64,000 nucleotides of DNA from contig NZ_CP059431.1 in the NCBI RefSeq assembly GCF_013874595.1, positions 1,116,001-1,180,000 on the forward strand, read 5' to 3'. Made by a program: the position numbers and the translations under genes. This document shows, in pieces, positions 34,865 to 44,177 of the stretch (positions are counted from its first letter, which is position 1; each line of letters starts with the position of its first letter). Below the pieces are notes generated by a model. That model saw only the letters and a list, made by a program, of their open reading frames with translations. It was not told the origin of the DNA and searched no databases. Origin of the DNA: Flavobacterium sp. xlx-214 (lineage in GTDB: Bacteria > Bacteroidota > Bacteroidia > Flavobacteriales > Flavobacteriaceae).

Positions 34865-35728
34865 ATGGAAACAAAAGAAATTTTACAAAAGGTTCGAAAA
34901 ATCGAAATTAAAACCCGTCGATTAAGCGATCACATCTTTTCAGGCGAATATCATACTTCGTTTAAAGGAAAAGGTATGTCGTTTGCCGAAGTGCGTCAAT
35001 ACCAATACGGTGATGATATTCGTGCGATTGATTGGAATGTAACAGCGCGTTACAGTGAGCCTTACGTAAAGGTTTTTGAAGAAGAACGCGAGTTAACATT
35101 GATGTTAATGGTAGATGTTAGCGGATCGCAAGATTTTGGATCTACCGATCAATTTAAGCGAGATATTGTAACCGAAATTGCTGCAACTTTGGCTTTTTCT
35201 GCCACTACAAATAATGATAAAATTGGATTGATTTTATTTTCAGATCAAATTGAATTGTTCATTCCACCTAAAAAAGGAAAATCGCATATTTTAAGAATCA
35301 TTCGCGAGTTAATTCAGTTTCAACCAAAAAGTAATCAAACCAATATTGGTCAGGCATTTGAATATCTATCAAAAGTAATGAAGAAAAAAGCCATTGTTTT
35401 TGTGCTTTCAGATTTTATGACCAAAGATTACGATCGTATTTTACGTATTGCTGCCAAACGCCACGATGTTACAGGTATTAAAGTGTACGATGAACGCGAG
35501 GTAAACTTAAATAATATAGGATATGTTTTAATGCAAGATGCTGAAACGGGCGAAGCAATGTATGTGAACGCTGGCGATGCTGAGGTGCGTAAAACATACC
35601 GAGAACATTACGAAGATTTAGAAACATATTTTACACAAACTTTTACAAGAAGTGGTGCTGGTTTTATAAAAACACGCACCGATGAAAGTTACGTTAAAAA
35701 ACTATTAGCTTATTTTAAAGCACGTTAA
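34865..35728 (+). CDS. DUF58-domain protein of the Bat operon
   Basis: The 287-residue protein has the DUF58 signature YQYGDDIRAIDWNVTARY around residues 55-72, followed by a vWA-like domain: EERELTLMLMVDVSGSQDFG (DVSGS is a MIDAS-like DxSxS). There is no membrane segment. DUF58 proteins are the usual partner of MoxR ATPases. The next gene begins one base after the stop. A cytoplasmic location and a complex with the MoxR and BatA/BatB proteins are inferred. Confidence 0.92.
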   Translation: METKEILQKVRKIEIKTRRLSDHIFSGEYHTSFKGKGMSFAEVRQYQYGDDIRAIDWNVTARYSEPYVKVFEEERELTLMLMVDVSGSQDFGSTDQFKRDIVTEIAATLAFSATTNNDKIGLILFSDQIELFIPPKKGKSHILRIIRELIQFQPKSNQTNIGQAFEYLSKVMKKKAIVFVLSDFMTKDYDRILRIAAKRHDVTGIKVYDEREVNLNNIGYVLMQDAETGEAMYVNAGDAEVRKTYREHYEDLETYFTQTFTRSGAGFIKTRTDESYVKKLLAYFKAR

Positions 35729-35729
35729 T

Positions 35730-37328
35730 ATGAACAAATTATTAGTTGCGTTATTTTTTAGTTTAGGTACTTGGGTAGGTTTTGCACAGGTAACATCTAA
35801 CGTAGACTCAACTCAAATTAAAATAGGATCTGCTTTTAATTTAACCCTAAAAGCTACTACAAATGAAGGCAGTAAAGTTGTTTTTCCAAATCAGCAAACC
35901 ATTGGTCCGTTTGAGGTTTTAGAGCAATCTAAAATCGATACCGTTAAAAACAGCAATCAGTTAGAGTTAACTAAAAAATATACGTTAACCCAATTTGATG
36001 CGGGTGATTATGTACTGCCTCGTTTATCGGTTTATGTTGATGGTAAAAATCATCAAACCAACTTGTTTAACATTAAGGTAAACGATGTGGTTGTTGATAC
36101 TTTAAAGCAACCTATGTACGATATTAAAGCGCAAATTGGTGGCGAAACCGATACAGATACACTTTGGAAATACTTACTTGCTTTAGTGCTTTGCGTTTTA
36201 GCGGGTGTTGCAGCTTACTTTATCATTAAACGCTTGCAACAAAAGAATTTAACCGAGGAGGATTTATACAAAACGCCTTTAGAAAAAGTGACTAAAAAGT
36301 TACAGTTGTTAGATTCTAAGCGATTGGTTTTAAATGGCGATGTAAAGTCGTATTATTCTGAAATGACCGATGTTATTAGAGATTATATTGAAGAAGTTTT
36401 TGAAATTCCTGCCAAAGAATCTACTACATCAGAATTGGTGCAACATTTATTAAAAACGGTACAAACTAAGAAAATACAGTTAAGCAAAGAATCTATTAAC
36501 GATTTAAAACGAGTACTACAAGCCGCCGATTTGGTAAAATTTGCTAAATCAGAACCTATGATGAACGAAATTGAACAAGATCGTAAGACATCAGAAGTGG
36601 TTTCGGTTTCTATTGATAAAGCCATTCCTCGTTTTTCTGAAGAACAATCAGAAAGAGTGAAGTTACGCGAGCGTCGTTTTAAAAAGCGCAAGCAAATGCG
36701 TACTTGGATTCCTATTGGGCTTACAGCCGTTTTGTTTTTAACAACAGGAATTGTGTATATTGTTCAAGCAGTTCGTTCAGGTGCAGAATGGAGTATGTTT
36801 GCATCGAACAAAAGTTTGTACGAGCGTGAGTGGGTAACATCTGATTACGGATATCCAGCAGTTGTTTTAAGTACTCCAGAAGCGTTAACTCGAGTTCAAT
36901 TACCTCAATCCGATAAAGAAAAAACAGCATCTGCTACGGCATCTTTTGTGTATAGCAATTTAAAAACGCAGCTTATTGTGGCGGTTTCAACCACTGCTAC
37001 TAAAACGGATTCTCTAAATTTAGAAGATGTTTTAAAACGCAAATTGCAGTTGGTAGGTACACAATACGGTGCAAAAGATGTTACATCAAATGCAGAACAG
37101 TTCACGTTGGATGGCGTTAAAGGAATAAGAGGCACAGGTACTTTTACTGCAAATAACTTTATATCAGGTGAAGCAATAAAATTACAATATGATATCTATA
37201 TTTTTGCACAACAAAGTGGTATTCAAGAAGTAGCCGTTCTGTTTAAAGAAGGGGATGAATACGGTGCAAAAATCGATCAAAAAATTATTGAATCTATTCA
37301 ATTAAATGTAGCAAAACCAAATGAGTAA
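35730..37328 (+). CDS. BatD/DUF4381-like two-pass membrane protein of the Bat operon
   Basis: The 532-residue protein has a signal peptide (MNKLLVALFFSLGTWVGFAQ), a BatD-like beta region (FEVLEQSKID, FDAGDYVLPRLSVY), and a first transmembrane segment at about 147-167. A cytoplasmic DUF4381-like helical region follows (VIRDYIEEVFEIPAKESTTS), then a second transmembrane segment at about 326-347 and a C-terminal 180-residue extracytoplasmic domain of unknown type. The middle matches the module seen in MoxR-VWA clusters. The last eight bases overlap batA. Confidence 0.75.
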   Translation: MNKLLVALFFSLGTWVGFAQVTSNVDSTQIKIGSAFNLTLKATTNEGSKVVFPNQQTIGPFEVLEQSKIDTVKNSNQLELTKKYTLTQFDAGDYVLPRLSVYVDGKNHQTNLFNIKVNDVVVDTLKQPMYDIKAQIGGETDTDTLWKYLLALVLCVLAGVAAYFIIKRLQQKNLTEEDLYKTPLEKVTKKLQLLDSKRLVLNGDVKSYYSEMTDVIRDYIEEVFEIPAKESTTSELVQHLLKTVQTKKIQLSKESINDLKRVLQAADLVKFAKSEPMMNEIEQDRKTSEVVSVSIDKAIPRFSEEQSERVKLRERRFKKRKQMRTWIPIGLTAVLFLTTGIVYIVQAVRSGAEWSMFASNKSLYEREWVTSDYGYPAVVLSTPEALTRVQLPQSDKEKTASATASFVYSNLKTQLIVAVSTTATKTDSLNLEDVLKRKLQLVGTQYGAKDVTSNAEQFTLDGVKGIRGTGTFTANNFISGEAIKLQYDIYIFAQQSGIQEVAVLFKEGDEYGAKIDQKIIESIQLNVAKPNE

Positions 37329-38322
37329 TATAACCTTTTTAAATCCAAATTATTTCTGGTTGTTATTGCTTTTACTGCCCTTGGGTTGGTATTGGTATGC
37401 AAACAGAAAAAACGAAAAAGTACCTGTAAAAATTAGTTCAATAGAAGGTTTTAAAAGCAAAGAAACCTTGCTAACAAAGCTATATCCGTTACTTTTTTTA
37501 TTAAGAGCTGTTGCTTTTGTTGCATTAATAGTAGCATTGGCAAGACCGCAAACGGTTGATAAAAGCACCAAATCTAAAATTACAAACGGAGTTGATATTG
37601 TTTTAGCAACCGATGTTTCGGGGTCGATGTTATCGCGCGATTTAAAACCCAATCGTTTAGAAGCTTTGAAAAAAGTAGCTGCCGATTTCATTAAAGAACG
37701 TGTTGATGACCGTCTAGGAATTGTGGTCTACGCAGCCGAAGCATATACCAAAGCGCCCGTTACAAGTGATAAAGATATGTTGTTAAATCAATTGGCTGAT
37801 ATTAAATACGATCGTATCATTCAAGACGGAACCGGTATTGGTGTTGGTCTGGCTACAGCGGTTAATCGTTTAAAAGACAGTCAAGCCAAAAGTAAAGTGA
37901 TTATTTTAATGACCGATGGTGTCAATAATTCAGGCTTAATTGATCCACAAATGGCTGCCGATATCGCCAAAGAATACAAAGTAAAAGTATACACTATTGG
38001 TATTGGTACTAACGGAATGGCAGAAACGCCTGTGGCTATTAATGCTAATGGTGATTTGCAATACAAGCGTATGAAAGTGGAAATTGATGAAGCTTTAATG
38101 AAAAGTATCGCCCAAAAAACAGGCGGTAAATATTTTAGAGCAACAGATACCAAACGTTTAGAAAATATTTACGACGAAATTAATCAATTAGAAAAAACAA
38201 AAGTCGATGAGCAAAAGTTTGTACAACGTACCGAATTGTTTCGTGCATTGGTTTTGCTAGCACTATTTTTATTGTTAGCCGAGTTTATTTCAAGAAAAAC
38301 ATTATTTAAAGGATTCGTATAA
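37321..38322 (+). CDS. batA: BatA, VWA-domain membrane protein
   Basis: The 333-residue protein has N-terminal (ITFLNPNYFWLLLLLLPLG and LYPLLFLLRAVAFVALIVAL) and C-terminal (RALVLLALFLLLAEFI) transmembrane segments. A VWA domain lies between, with DIVLATDVSGSMLSRDL (DxSxS MIDAS) and LMTDGVNNSG. It is the BatA homologue of Bacteroides aerotolerance clusters. It overlaps the upstream gene by eight bases and is followed by batB one base after its stop. Confidence 0.92.
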   Translation: MSNITFLNPNYFWLLLLLLPLGWYWYANRKNEKVPVKISSIEGFKSKETLLTKLYPLLFLLRAVAFVALIVALARPQTVDKSTKSKITNGVDIVLATDVSGSMLSRDLKPNRLEALKKVAADFIKERVDDRLGIVVYAAEAYTKAPVTSDKDMLLNQLADIKYDRIIQDGTGIGVGLATAVNRLKDSQAKSKVIILMTDGVNNSGLIDPQMAADIAKEYKVKVYTIGIGTNGMAETPVAINANGDLQYKRMKVEIDEALMKSIAQKTGGKYFRATDTKRLENIYDEINQLEKTKVDEQKFVQRTELFRALVLLALFLLLAEFISRKTLFKGFV

Positions 38323-38323
38323 A

Positions 38324-39358
38324 ATGTGGGGATTAGATACACCAAATTATTTTTACTTACTTGCGCTAATTGCATTAGTTGTAGTAGTATATCTATGGAA
38401 TACCGCATGGAAACGTAAAAAAATAGCAGAATTTGGTTCGGGTACTTATTTAAAGCGATTAGCACCCGAAGCATCAACAACAAGTAAACCATTTATTAAA
38501 ATGATTTTGCTTGCAGTAACCGTTTTTGCATTGGTTATTGCGTTAGTAAATCCAAAATTCGGAACAAAAATAGAAACCGTAAAGCGCCAAGGTGTTGATA
38601 TTGTTTTTGCAATTGATGTTTCTAAAAGTATGATGGCCGAAGATATTGCGCCATCGCGTTTGGGAAAATCAAAACAATTGGCAACGCAAATCATTAACAA
38701 CTTAGCATCCGATCGTATCGGAATTGTAGGTTATGCAGGTTCGGCTTTTCCAATGTTACCCATTACAACAGATTACAGCATGGCGAAAATGTATATTAAC
38801 GATATGCATACCGATATGGTTTCTAGTATGGGAACGGCGTTGCGCCAAGCTATTGAAGTAGGAAGTAATTATTTTGATGATCCTAAAACAAGCAAAGTAA
38901 TGATTTTAATTTCGGATGGTGAAGATCACGGCGACGGAATTAGCGATGCAGTTGCTATGGCAAAGGATAAGGGTATTAAGATTATTACAATTGGAGTAGG
39001 AACGCCTGCTGGTGGTCAAATTCCAATCAAACAAAACGGCAAAGTAATCGATTATAAAAAGGATACTGACGGAAGCGTTGTTGTGACCAAATTAAACGAC
39101 GCTACTTTAAAAGATATTCCCAAAAATACAGGTGGTGTCTTTATGTACGGCGCTAAAACCGATGAGGTTTTAAAATTGGTAGATCAAACCTTACAAAAAA
39201 TTGAAAAAACGGATTTTGAATCGCAACAAATAGCCGATTTTCAATCGCAATTTCAATGGTTCATTGGTTTGGCATTATTGCTTTTAATTATTGATAGTTT
39301 TGTGTTAGAACGCAGAACCGCTTGGATGAAAAAAATTAACTTATTTAACGAAAAATAG
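38324..39358 (+). CDS. batB: BatB, VWA-domain membrane protein
   Basis: The 344-residue protein repeats the BatA layout: two N-terminal transmembrane segments (YFYLLALIALVVVVYLW, MILLAVTVFALVIALV), a VWA domain with VFAIDVSKSMMAEDIAPSR and LISDGEDHGDG, and a C-terminal helix (WFIGLALLLLIIDSFVL). BatA and BatB are paralogues and are thought to form a membrane complex whose exact role in oxidative and envelope stress is not settled. batC starts two bases after its stop codon. Confidence 0.92.
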   Translation: MWGLDTPNYFYLLALIALVVVVYLWNTAWKRKKIAEFGSGTYLKRLAPEASTTSKPFIKMILLAVTVFALVIALVNPKFGTKIETVKRQGVDIVFAIDVSKSMMAEDIAPSRLGKSKQLATQIINNLASDRIGIVGYAGSAFPMLPITTDYSMAKMYINDMHTDMVSSMGTALRQAIEVGSNYFDDPKTSKVMILISDGEDHGDGISDAVAMAKDKGIKIITIGVGTPAGGQIPIKQNGKVIDYKKDTDGSVVVTKLNDATLKDIPKNTGGVFMYGAKTDEVLKLVDQTLQKIEKTDFESQQIADFQSQFQWFIGLALLLLIIDSFVLERRTAWMKKINLFNEK

Positions 39359-39360
39359 TA

Positions 39361-40167
39361 ATGAAACACTTTTGGTATATCATCGTTTTACAAATCGTTA
39401 TGCTAAATGCTGTTCAGGCACAATCGTATAAATCAACGTTAGCAAACGGTAATCAAAGTTTTGGAGTAAAAAATTACACCAAGGCAGAACAAACCTATCG
39501 CAAAGCATCGGCAAAAGATAAAGTTAATACAGCTTCTTTGTACAACAAGGCAAATAGTATTTACAAAATGCAATCGATGAACGAAGCAGTTTCGTCGTAT
39601 CAAACAGCTTTAAAAAATGCGAAAACCAAAGAAGAAAAGCATCAAATTTTTCATAATATGGGCAATGCCTTTATGAAACAAAAAAATTATAGTGGTGCAG
39701 TAGAAGCTTATAAGAATGCATTGCGCAACAACCCAAATGACGAGCAAACACGTTATAATTATGCGTTAGCGAAGAAAATGCAAAAAGAAAATCCGGATCA
39801 AAATAAAGATAACAAGGATAATAAAGACAAAAAAGATCAGAATAAGGATCAAAACAAAGATCAGAAAGATAAAAACGATCAAAATAAGGATCAAGACAAA
39901 AAAGACCAGGATAAGAAAGATCCTAAAGACGATAAAGGAGATCAGGATAAAAAAGATCAGCAAGATCAAAATAAGGATGATAAAGGCGATAAGGATAAAG
40001 AACAGCCTAAGCCAAATCCGCAACAGCAAAAACAAAATCAGTCTAAGCAACAAATGGAAAACATGTTGAAGGCATTAGATAATCATGAGCAAGGCGTACG
40101 TGAGCGTATTCAAGGTCGTGAACAAAAAGGCAAGCCTGTTACAACCCCAACAACAAAAGATTGGTAA
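39361..40167 (+). CDS. batC: BatC, TPR protein with a charged low-complexity tail
   Basis: The 268-residue protein has a signal peptide (MKHFWYIIVLQIVMLNAVQAQ) and three TPR units at about residues 30-140 (NKANSIYKMQSMNEAVSSY, HNMGNAFMKQKNYSGAVEAY). A Lys/Asp/Asn/Gln-rich low-complexity segment of about 70 residues follows, then a conserved short end (MLKALDNHEQGVRERIQ). This matches BatC of the Bacteroidota. The TPRs probably bind a partner in the periplasm. Confidence 0.9.
   Translation: MKHFWYIIVLQIVMLNAVQAQSYKSTLANGNQSFGVKNYTKAEQTYRKASAKDKVNTASLYNKANSIYKMQSMNEAVSSYQTALKNAKTKEEKHQIFHNMGNAFMKQKNYSGAVEAYKNALRNNPNDEQTRYNYALAKKMQKENPDQNKDNKDNKDKKDQNKDQNKDQKDKNDQNKDQDKKDQDKKDPKDDKGDQDKKDQQDQNKDDKGDKDKEQPKPNPQQQKQNQSKQQMENMLKALDNHEQGVRERIQGREQKGKPVTTPTTKDW
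39797..40005 (+). repeat. low-complexity KDQNKD-type coding repeat
   Basis: The DNA is a run of AAGAT/GATCA/AATAAA words encoding (N/D)KD(Q/N)K-type residues between the TPRs and the C-terminus of batC. The opposite strand shows an open frame only because of this composition. Confidence 0.7.
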
Positions 40168-40168
40168 T

Positions 40169-42001
40169 ATGTTCAATAAACATTTCATATTTACAATAAT
40201 AGCACTTTGTACAAGTTTGCTTTCTTTGGCACAGTTTCAGTTTAAAGCCGAGGTTAGTGGACAAAATATGGGGATTAATCAAGTAATCGAAGTTCGTTTT
40301 TCAATGAACGGCGATGGTGATAATTTTAAACGACCAACGTTTGATAATTTCACTATTTTAGGTGGTCCTAACCCAAGTGTAAGTTATGTTTCGGTAAACG
40401 GAAAAAACAGTATGACTAAGAGTTTTTCTTTCTTTATCCAACCAAAAAAGAAGGGAACTTTATTCATTGGTGCTGCTACTATTGAGTTTGAAGATAAAGT
40501 GTACAAAACGCAACCTATTACCATAAAAGTAGGCGATGCCGTTCAAGAACAACCACGTCAACAACAAAGAAATCGCGACCCATTTGCTGCATTTTTTGAG
40601 GAAGAAGAAGATTATTACAATCGTCAACGTCAGCAACAACAGCAATTGCCTAAAAATATGGGCGAAGGTATTCACTTAGTTGCCAAAGTTTCTAAAAGTA
40701 GTGCTTATTTAAATGAGCCTATTACGGTTGAGTATGGTTTGTATGTGAGTGATAGGGCAGGTTTTAACACAATGAATGTTAAGAACGCACCAAAGTATGA
40801 GAGTTTTTGGAATCATATGATTGAACAAAAAGAAATCCAAGTAACACGTGCTAATTTAAATGGAAAAAACTACCGATATATTGCATTGCAAAAAGCAGTT
40901 TTATTGCCTCAGAAGGAAGGGAATTTAAAGATAGATCCTTTAGAAATTGAATTAGATGAGCAATACATGACAGGTAGAACAGATGTTTTTGGTAGACCCG
41001 AAATTGGTATTCGCAAAAAAGTATATTCATCTGGTGCTAAAACCATTCAAGTAAAATCATTGCCATTAGATAAACAACCCGAAGGTTTTACAGGCGCAGT
41101 AGGTAGCTATACTTTTACCGCTAAGGCTAATAAAACATCAGTGAAAGCTAACGAACCTTTAGAATTAACATTAACGGTTCAAGGAAAAGGGAATTTAGAT
41201 TTATTAACCTTACCAAAACCAGTTGCACCTAATGCTTTAGAGTTGTATGATCCTGAAAAAATAGACAAGGTAACCAAAAATATCTCGTCGGGGATGGAAG
41301 GTACTAAAGCAGAAAAATACATTGTGGTACCACAATACAAAGGCACATATACCATTGCGCCAATTACTTTTTCGTATTTTGATGTTGCCACTAAAGCGTA
41401 CAAACAAATAACATCCGATTCTATTACTATTGAAGTAACCGAAGGACCAGAATTACCTACCAACGATACATTAAACAATAAAATAGAAGTAGTTAATAAG
41501 TTAGAAATGCAGCCATTACATAAGAAAGTAGAATGGTTTAATGGTAATTTCATAACACAGAATAAATCATTTTATGTTTGGTGGTTGGCTCCGTTATTAA
41601 TTTTACCCGTTGTAATTGTTGCTAAAAGTAGAAATGATAAAAAAGCTAATGATGTAGCTGGTAATAAATTAAAAGCCAATAATAAGTTGGCTAAAAAGTA
41701 CTTGTCTACAGCTAAAGATCAAATAGGTAATAAGGAAGCATTTTATGAAGCTTTAGAACGATGTTTACATAATTATTTAAAAGCGAAGTTAAAAATTGAA
41801 ACCTCTGAAATGAGTAACGATACCATTACCGAATTGCTTCTTTCAAACGAAATTAAACAAGAAGATATTGCTACCTTTATAAGCATTAAAACTACTTGCG
41901 AAATGGCGCGATATGCTCAAATGGATATCCAAACCATGCAAAACGATTATAATTTAGCAGTTCAATTAATCAATTCAATCGATAAACAATTAAAAAAGTA
42001 A
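40169..42001 (+). CDS. batD: BatD, oxygen-tolerance protein
   Basis: The product has 610 residues from the ATG at 40169, one base after the batC stop; the longer ORF begins inside batC. It starts with a signal peptide (MFNKHFIFTIIALCTSLLSLAQ). Several BatD beta domains follow (FKAEVSGQNMGINQVIEVRF, RPTFDNFTILGGPNPS, FIQPKKKGTLFIGAATIEF, VGSYTFTAKANKTSVKANEP). A transmembrane segment near residue 470 (FYVWWLAPLLILPVVIVA) and a cytoplasmic helical tail complete it. BatD is the largest part of the Bat system and is thought to be a periplasmic scaffold anchored in the inner membrane. Confidence 0.92.
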   Translation: MFNKHFIFTIIALCTSLLSLAQFQFKAEVSGQNMGINQVIEVRFSMNGDGDNFKRPTFDNFTILGGPNPSVSYVSVNGKNSMTKSFSFFIQPKKKGTLFIGAATIEFEDKVYKTQPITIKVGDAVQEQPRQQQRNRDPFAAFFEEEEDYYNRQRQQQQQLPKNMGEGIHLVAKVSKSSAYLNEPITVEYGLYVSDRAGFNTMNVKNAPKYESFWNHMIEQKEIQVTRANLNGKNYRYIALQKAVLLPQKEGNLKIDPLEIELDEQYMTGRTDVFGRPEIGIRKKVYSSGAKTIQVKSLPLDKQPEGFTGAVGSYTFTAKANKTSVKANEPLELTLTVQGKGNLDLLTLPKPVAPNALELYDPEKIDKVTKNISSGMEGTKAEKYIVVPQYKGTYTIAPITFSYFDVATKAYKQITSDSITIEVTEGPELPTNDTLNNKIEVVNKLEMQPLHKKVEWFNGNFITQNKSFYVWWLAPLLILPVVIVAKSRNDKKANDVAGNKLKANNKLAKKYLSTAKDQIGNKEAFYEALERCLHNYLKAKLKIETSEMSNDTITELLLSNEIKQEDIATFISIKTTCEMARYAQMDIQTMQNDYNLAVQLINSIDKQLKK

Positions 42002-42002
42002 T

Positions 42003-42761
42003 ATGAAACAGTTAGTGCTACTTTTTTTAAGTTTCTGTTTTTTTAGCGTTGCAACAGCGCAAGAAAACAACGATGCTCTTTTTAATAAAGGCTTAAATGC
42101 GTTTGCAAGTAAAGATTACCAAACATCTGCAACTATTTTTAATGAATTGGTTAAGAAAGATTCGTTAAACGCAACCTTGCATTATAATTTAGGAACTTCT
42201 TATTTGCGTTTGCAAAAAACAGGTTTAAGTATTTACCACTTAGAAAAAAGTTTAAAATTACAACCCGATAATGAAGCAGCCCGGATTAATCTAAATTTTG
42301 CAGAAAAGTTAAAAACCAAAACCATAAAAGGCAATTTGCCAATACCGCAACAACAAATGTTGTATAGTGTTTTTCACTTTTTAAAACCCAATACATGGGC
42401 ATATATGGCTATTGGTTTTACCTTTTTATCGGTTGTATTATGGTTAATATTTGGGTTTAATAATAATAGTTCAGCAAAAAAAATACTGTTTGGTACGGGT
42501 ATATTCACTTTGGTTTTAAGCGTAAGTTGTTATTTCATCTCTAAAAATCAATCTAATTATTTACTAAAAAGTCAGTATGTAATTGTGAGTGATCCTCAGG
42601 TTAGTTTAATGGAAGAGCCAAGAGCGATTTCAAAAATTATCTCAACAATTGAAGAAGGCGAAAAAGCACTTATTAAAGAAGAAACCAATCAGTGGATTAA
42701 AGTACAGTTACCAAATGATACTTTAGGTTGGGTTGAAAAAAACAAAGTACAAACATTTTAA
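42003..42761 (+). CDS. batE: BatE, TPR and SH3-domain protein
   Basis: The 252-residue protein has a signal peptide (MKQLVLLFLSFCFFSVATAQ), TPR repeats (LFNKGLNAFASKDYQTSATI, HYNLGTSYLRLQKTGLSIYH), and two transmembrane segments (WAYMAIGFTFLSVVLWLIF, GTGIFTLVLSVSCYFI). The C-terminal SH3-like domain reads STIEEGEKALIKEETNQWIK and LGWVEKN. The order TPR-TM-SH3 is typical of BatE. It is the last gene of the operon, with a terminator just after. Confidence 0.9.
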   Translation: MKQLVLLFLSFCFFSVATAQENNDALFNKGLNAFASKDYQTSATIFNELVKKDSLNATLHYNLGTSYLRLQKTGLSIYHLEKSLKLQPDNEAARINLNFAEKLKTKTIKGNLPIPQQQMLYSVFHFLKPNTWAYMAIGFTFLSVVLWLIFGFNNNSSAKKILFGTGIFTLVLSVSCYFISKNQSNYLLKSQYVIVSDPQVSLMEEPRAISKIISTIEEGEKALIKEETNQWIKVQLPNDTLGWVEKNKVQTF

Positions 42762-42770
42762 AGAAATAGT

Positions 42771-42804
42771 AAAAAGGATAAGATGAAAATCGAATCCTTT
42801 TTTT
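42771..42804 (+). terminator. intrinsic terminator of the Bat operon
   Basis: AAAAAGGAT (42771-42779) pairs with ATCCTTTTT (42794-42802), followed by further T residues. The aldehyde dehydrogenase gene starts 28 bases later. Confidence 0.7.
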
Positions 42805-42831
42805 GTTTTAAATTTATAAAAAGAAGAAATC

Positions 42832-44130
42832 ATGATACAAGACAGCACGCAATTGATATTAGAAACAGTACAAACATCGTTTATGAAATGGAAAGATTTT
42901 TCTTTAACTGATCGAATTTCCATTCTAAAAGATATTAAAAATCGATTGTTAGCAAACAAACACGAATACGCCCATGCTATAACAACCGATATGAACAAGC
43001 CTATAAAACAAGCTATAGCCGAGGTTGAAAAATGTGCCTATTTGTGTGATTATTATATTGAGAATGCAGCTGTTTTTCTAAAGGAACAAGAAGTAAAAAC
43101 AGCTTGGAGTAAGAGTTACATCACTTTCCAACCTTTAGGTGTTTTATTAGGTGTAATGCCTTGGAATTTCCCTTTTTGGCAGGTGTTTCGATTTGTAATT
43201 CCTAGTTTAATGGTTGGTAATACGTTTGTGGTAAAACACGCAAGCAATGTGCCTTTAAGTGCTAAAGCGTTAGAAGATGTTTTTAACGTGCTATCGATTG
43301 ATTTTCCTGTTTACAAAAATTTAGCTATTAAAAGTAGTGAAGTTGCTGAGGTAATTGCGAATCCAATAGTAAAAGCGGTTTCGTTAACAGGAAGTGAAGG
43401 TGCTGGAAGATCGGTTGCCGAAAATGCGGGAAAACATCTAAAAAAATGTGTGTTAGAGTTAGGCGGAAGTAATGCGTTTATTGTTTTAAACGATGCCGAT
43501 TTGGAATATGCTGCCACCAAAGCAGTTACTGCACGCATGCAAAATGCGGGGCAAAGTTGTATTGCAGGTAAACGTTTTTTAATTCAAGAGGATGTTTATG
43601 AACAGTTTGTTGCGTTATTCAAACAAAAGATAGCAACACTTGTTACAGGCGATAAGTTTGATGATAAAGTTACTTTTGGCGCTATGGCTCGTGAAGATTT
43701 AGCACTAGAGTTAGAAGAACAAATGAACAAAAGCATTCAAATGGGAGCTGTTATTGAAATTGGTGGAAAAAGAAGAGGGGCCTTTTTTGAACCTACAATT
43801 CTTACCAATGTAACGGTAGATATGCCCATTTTTAAAGAAGAAACATTCGGACCTTTAGCTGCTGTACTACCTTTTAAAACCATTGATGACGCCATTGCTT
43901 TAAGCAATAATAGTAACTTTGGTTTAGGAGCTAGTATTTTTACCAATGATGTTACACAATTACAAAGTTATTTGCATTTGTTTGAAGAAGGCGCTTTGTT
44001 TATAAACGAAATGGTCATTTCAGATCCTCATGTACCTTTTGGAGGAATTAAAAATTCAGGTTACGGACGTGAATTGTCTCATTTTGCCTTGTATGAATTT
44101 GCCAATGTGCAATCAGTGGTTATCAAATAG
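42832..44130 (+). CDS. NAD(P)-dependent succinate-semialdehyde dehydrogenase-like aldehyde dehydrogenase
   Basis: The 432-residue ALDH shows GVLLGVMPWNFPFWQVFRF, the catalytic Glu in VLELGGSNAFIVLNDADLE and the catalytic Cys in QNAGQSCIAGKRF. The C-terminal PFGGIKNSGYGRELS motif is also present. Overall length and the short N-terminal arm fit the Sad/YneI subgroup, which oxidises succinate semialdehyde with NAD. The substrate cannot be proved from sequence. The gene stands between the Bat terminator and a bidirectional terminator. Confidence 0.85.
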   Translation: MIQDSTQLILETVQTSFMKWKDFSLTDRISILKDIKNRLLANKHEYAHAITTDMNKPIKQAIAEVEKCAYLCDYYIENAAVFLKEQEVKTAWSKSYITFQPLGVLLGVMPWNFPFWQVFRFVIPSLMVGNTFVVKHASNVPLSAKALEDVFNVLSIDFPVYKNLAIKSSEVAEVIANPIVKAVSLTGSEGAGRSVAENAGKHLKKCVLELGGSNAFIVLNDADLEYAATKAVTARMQNAGQSCIAGKRFLIQEDVYEQFVALFKQKIATLVTGDKFDDKVTFGAMAREDLALELEEQMNKSIQMGAVIEIGGKRRGAFFEPTILTNVTVDMPIFKEETFGPLAAVLPFKTIDDAIALSNNSNFGLGASIFTNDVTQLQSYLHLFEEGALFINEMVISDPHVPFGGIKNSGYGRELSHFALYEFANVQSVVIK

Positions 44131-44137
44131 TGATGAA

Positions 44138-44177
44138 ATAGAAAAATCCCGAACTGTAATGGTTCGGGATTTTTCTA
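44138..44177. terminator. bidirectional intrinsic terminator
   Basis: GAAAAATCCCGAAC (44141-44154) pairs with GTTCGGGATTTTTC (44162-44175) around a 7-base loop. It serves the aldehyde dehydrogenase gene and the convergent M13 peptidase gene. Confidence 0.85.

Noticed and set aside
39766..40053. 95-residue very hydrophobic minus-strand frame
   Set aside because: It is the antisense of the KDQNKD low-complexity tail of batC; a run of Leu/Ile/Phe arises from the A-rich codons, not from a real membrane protein.
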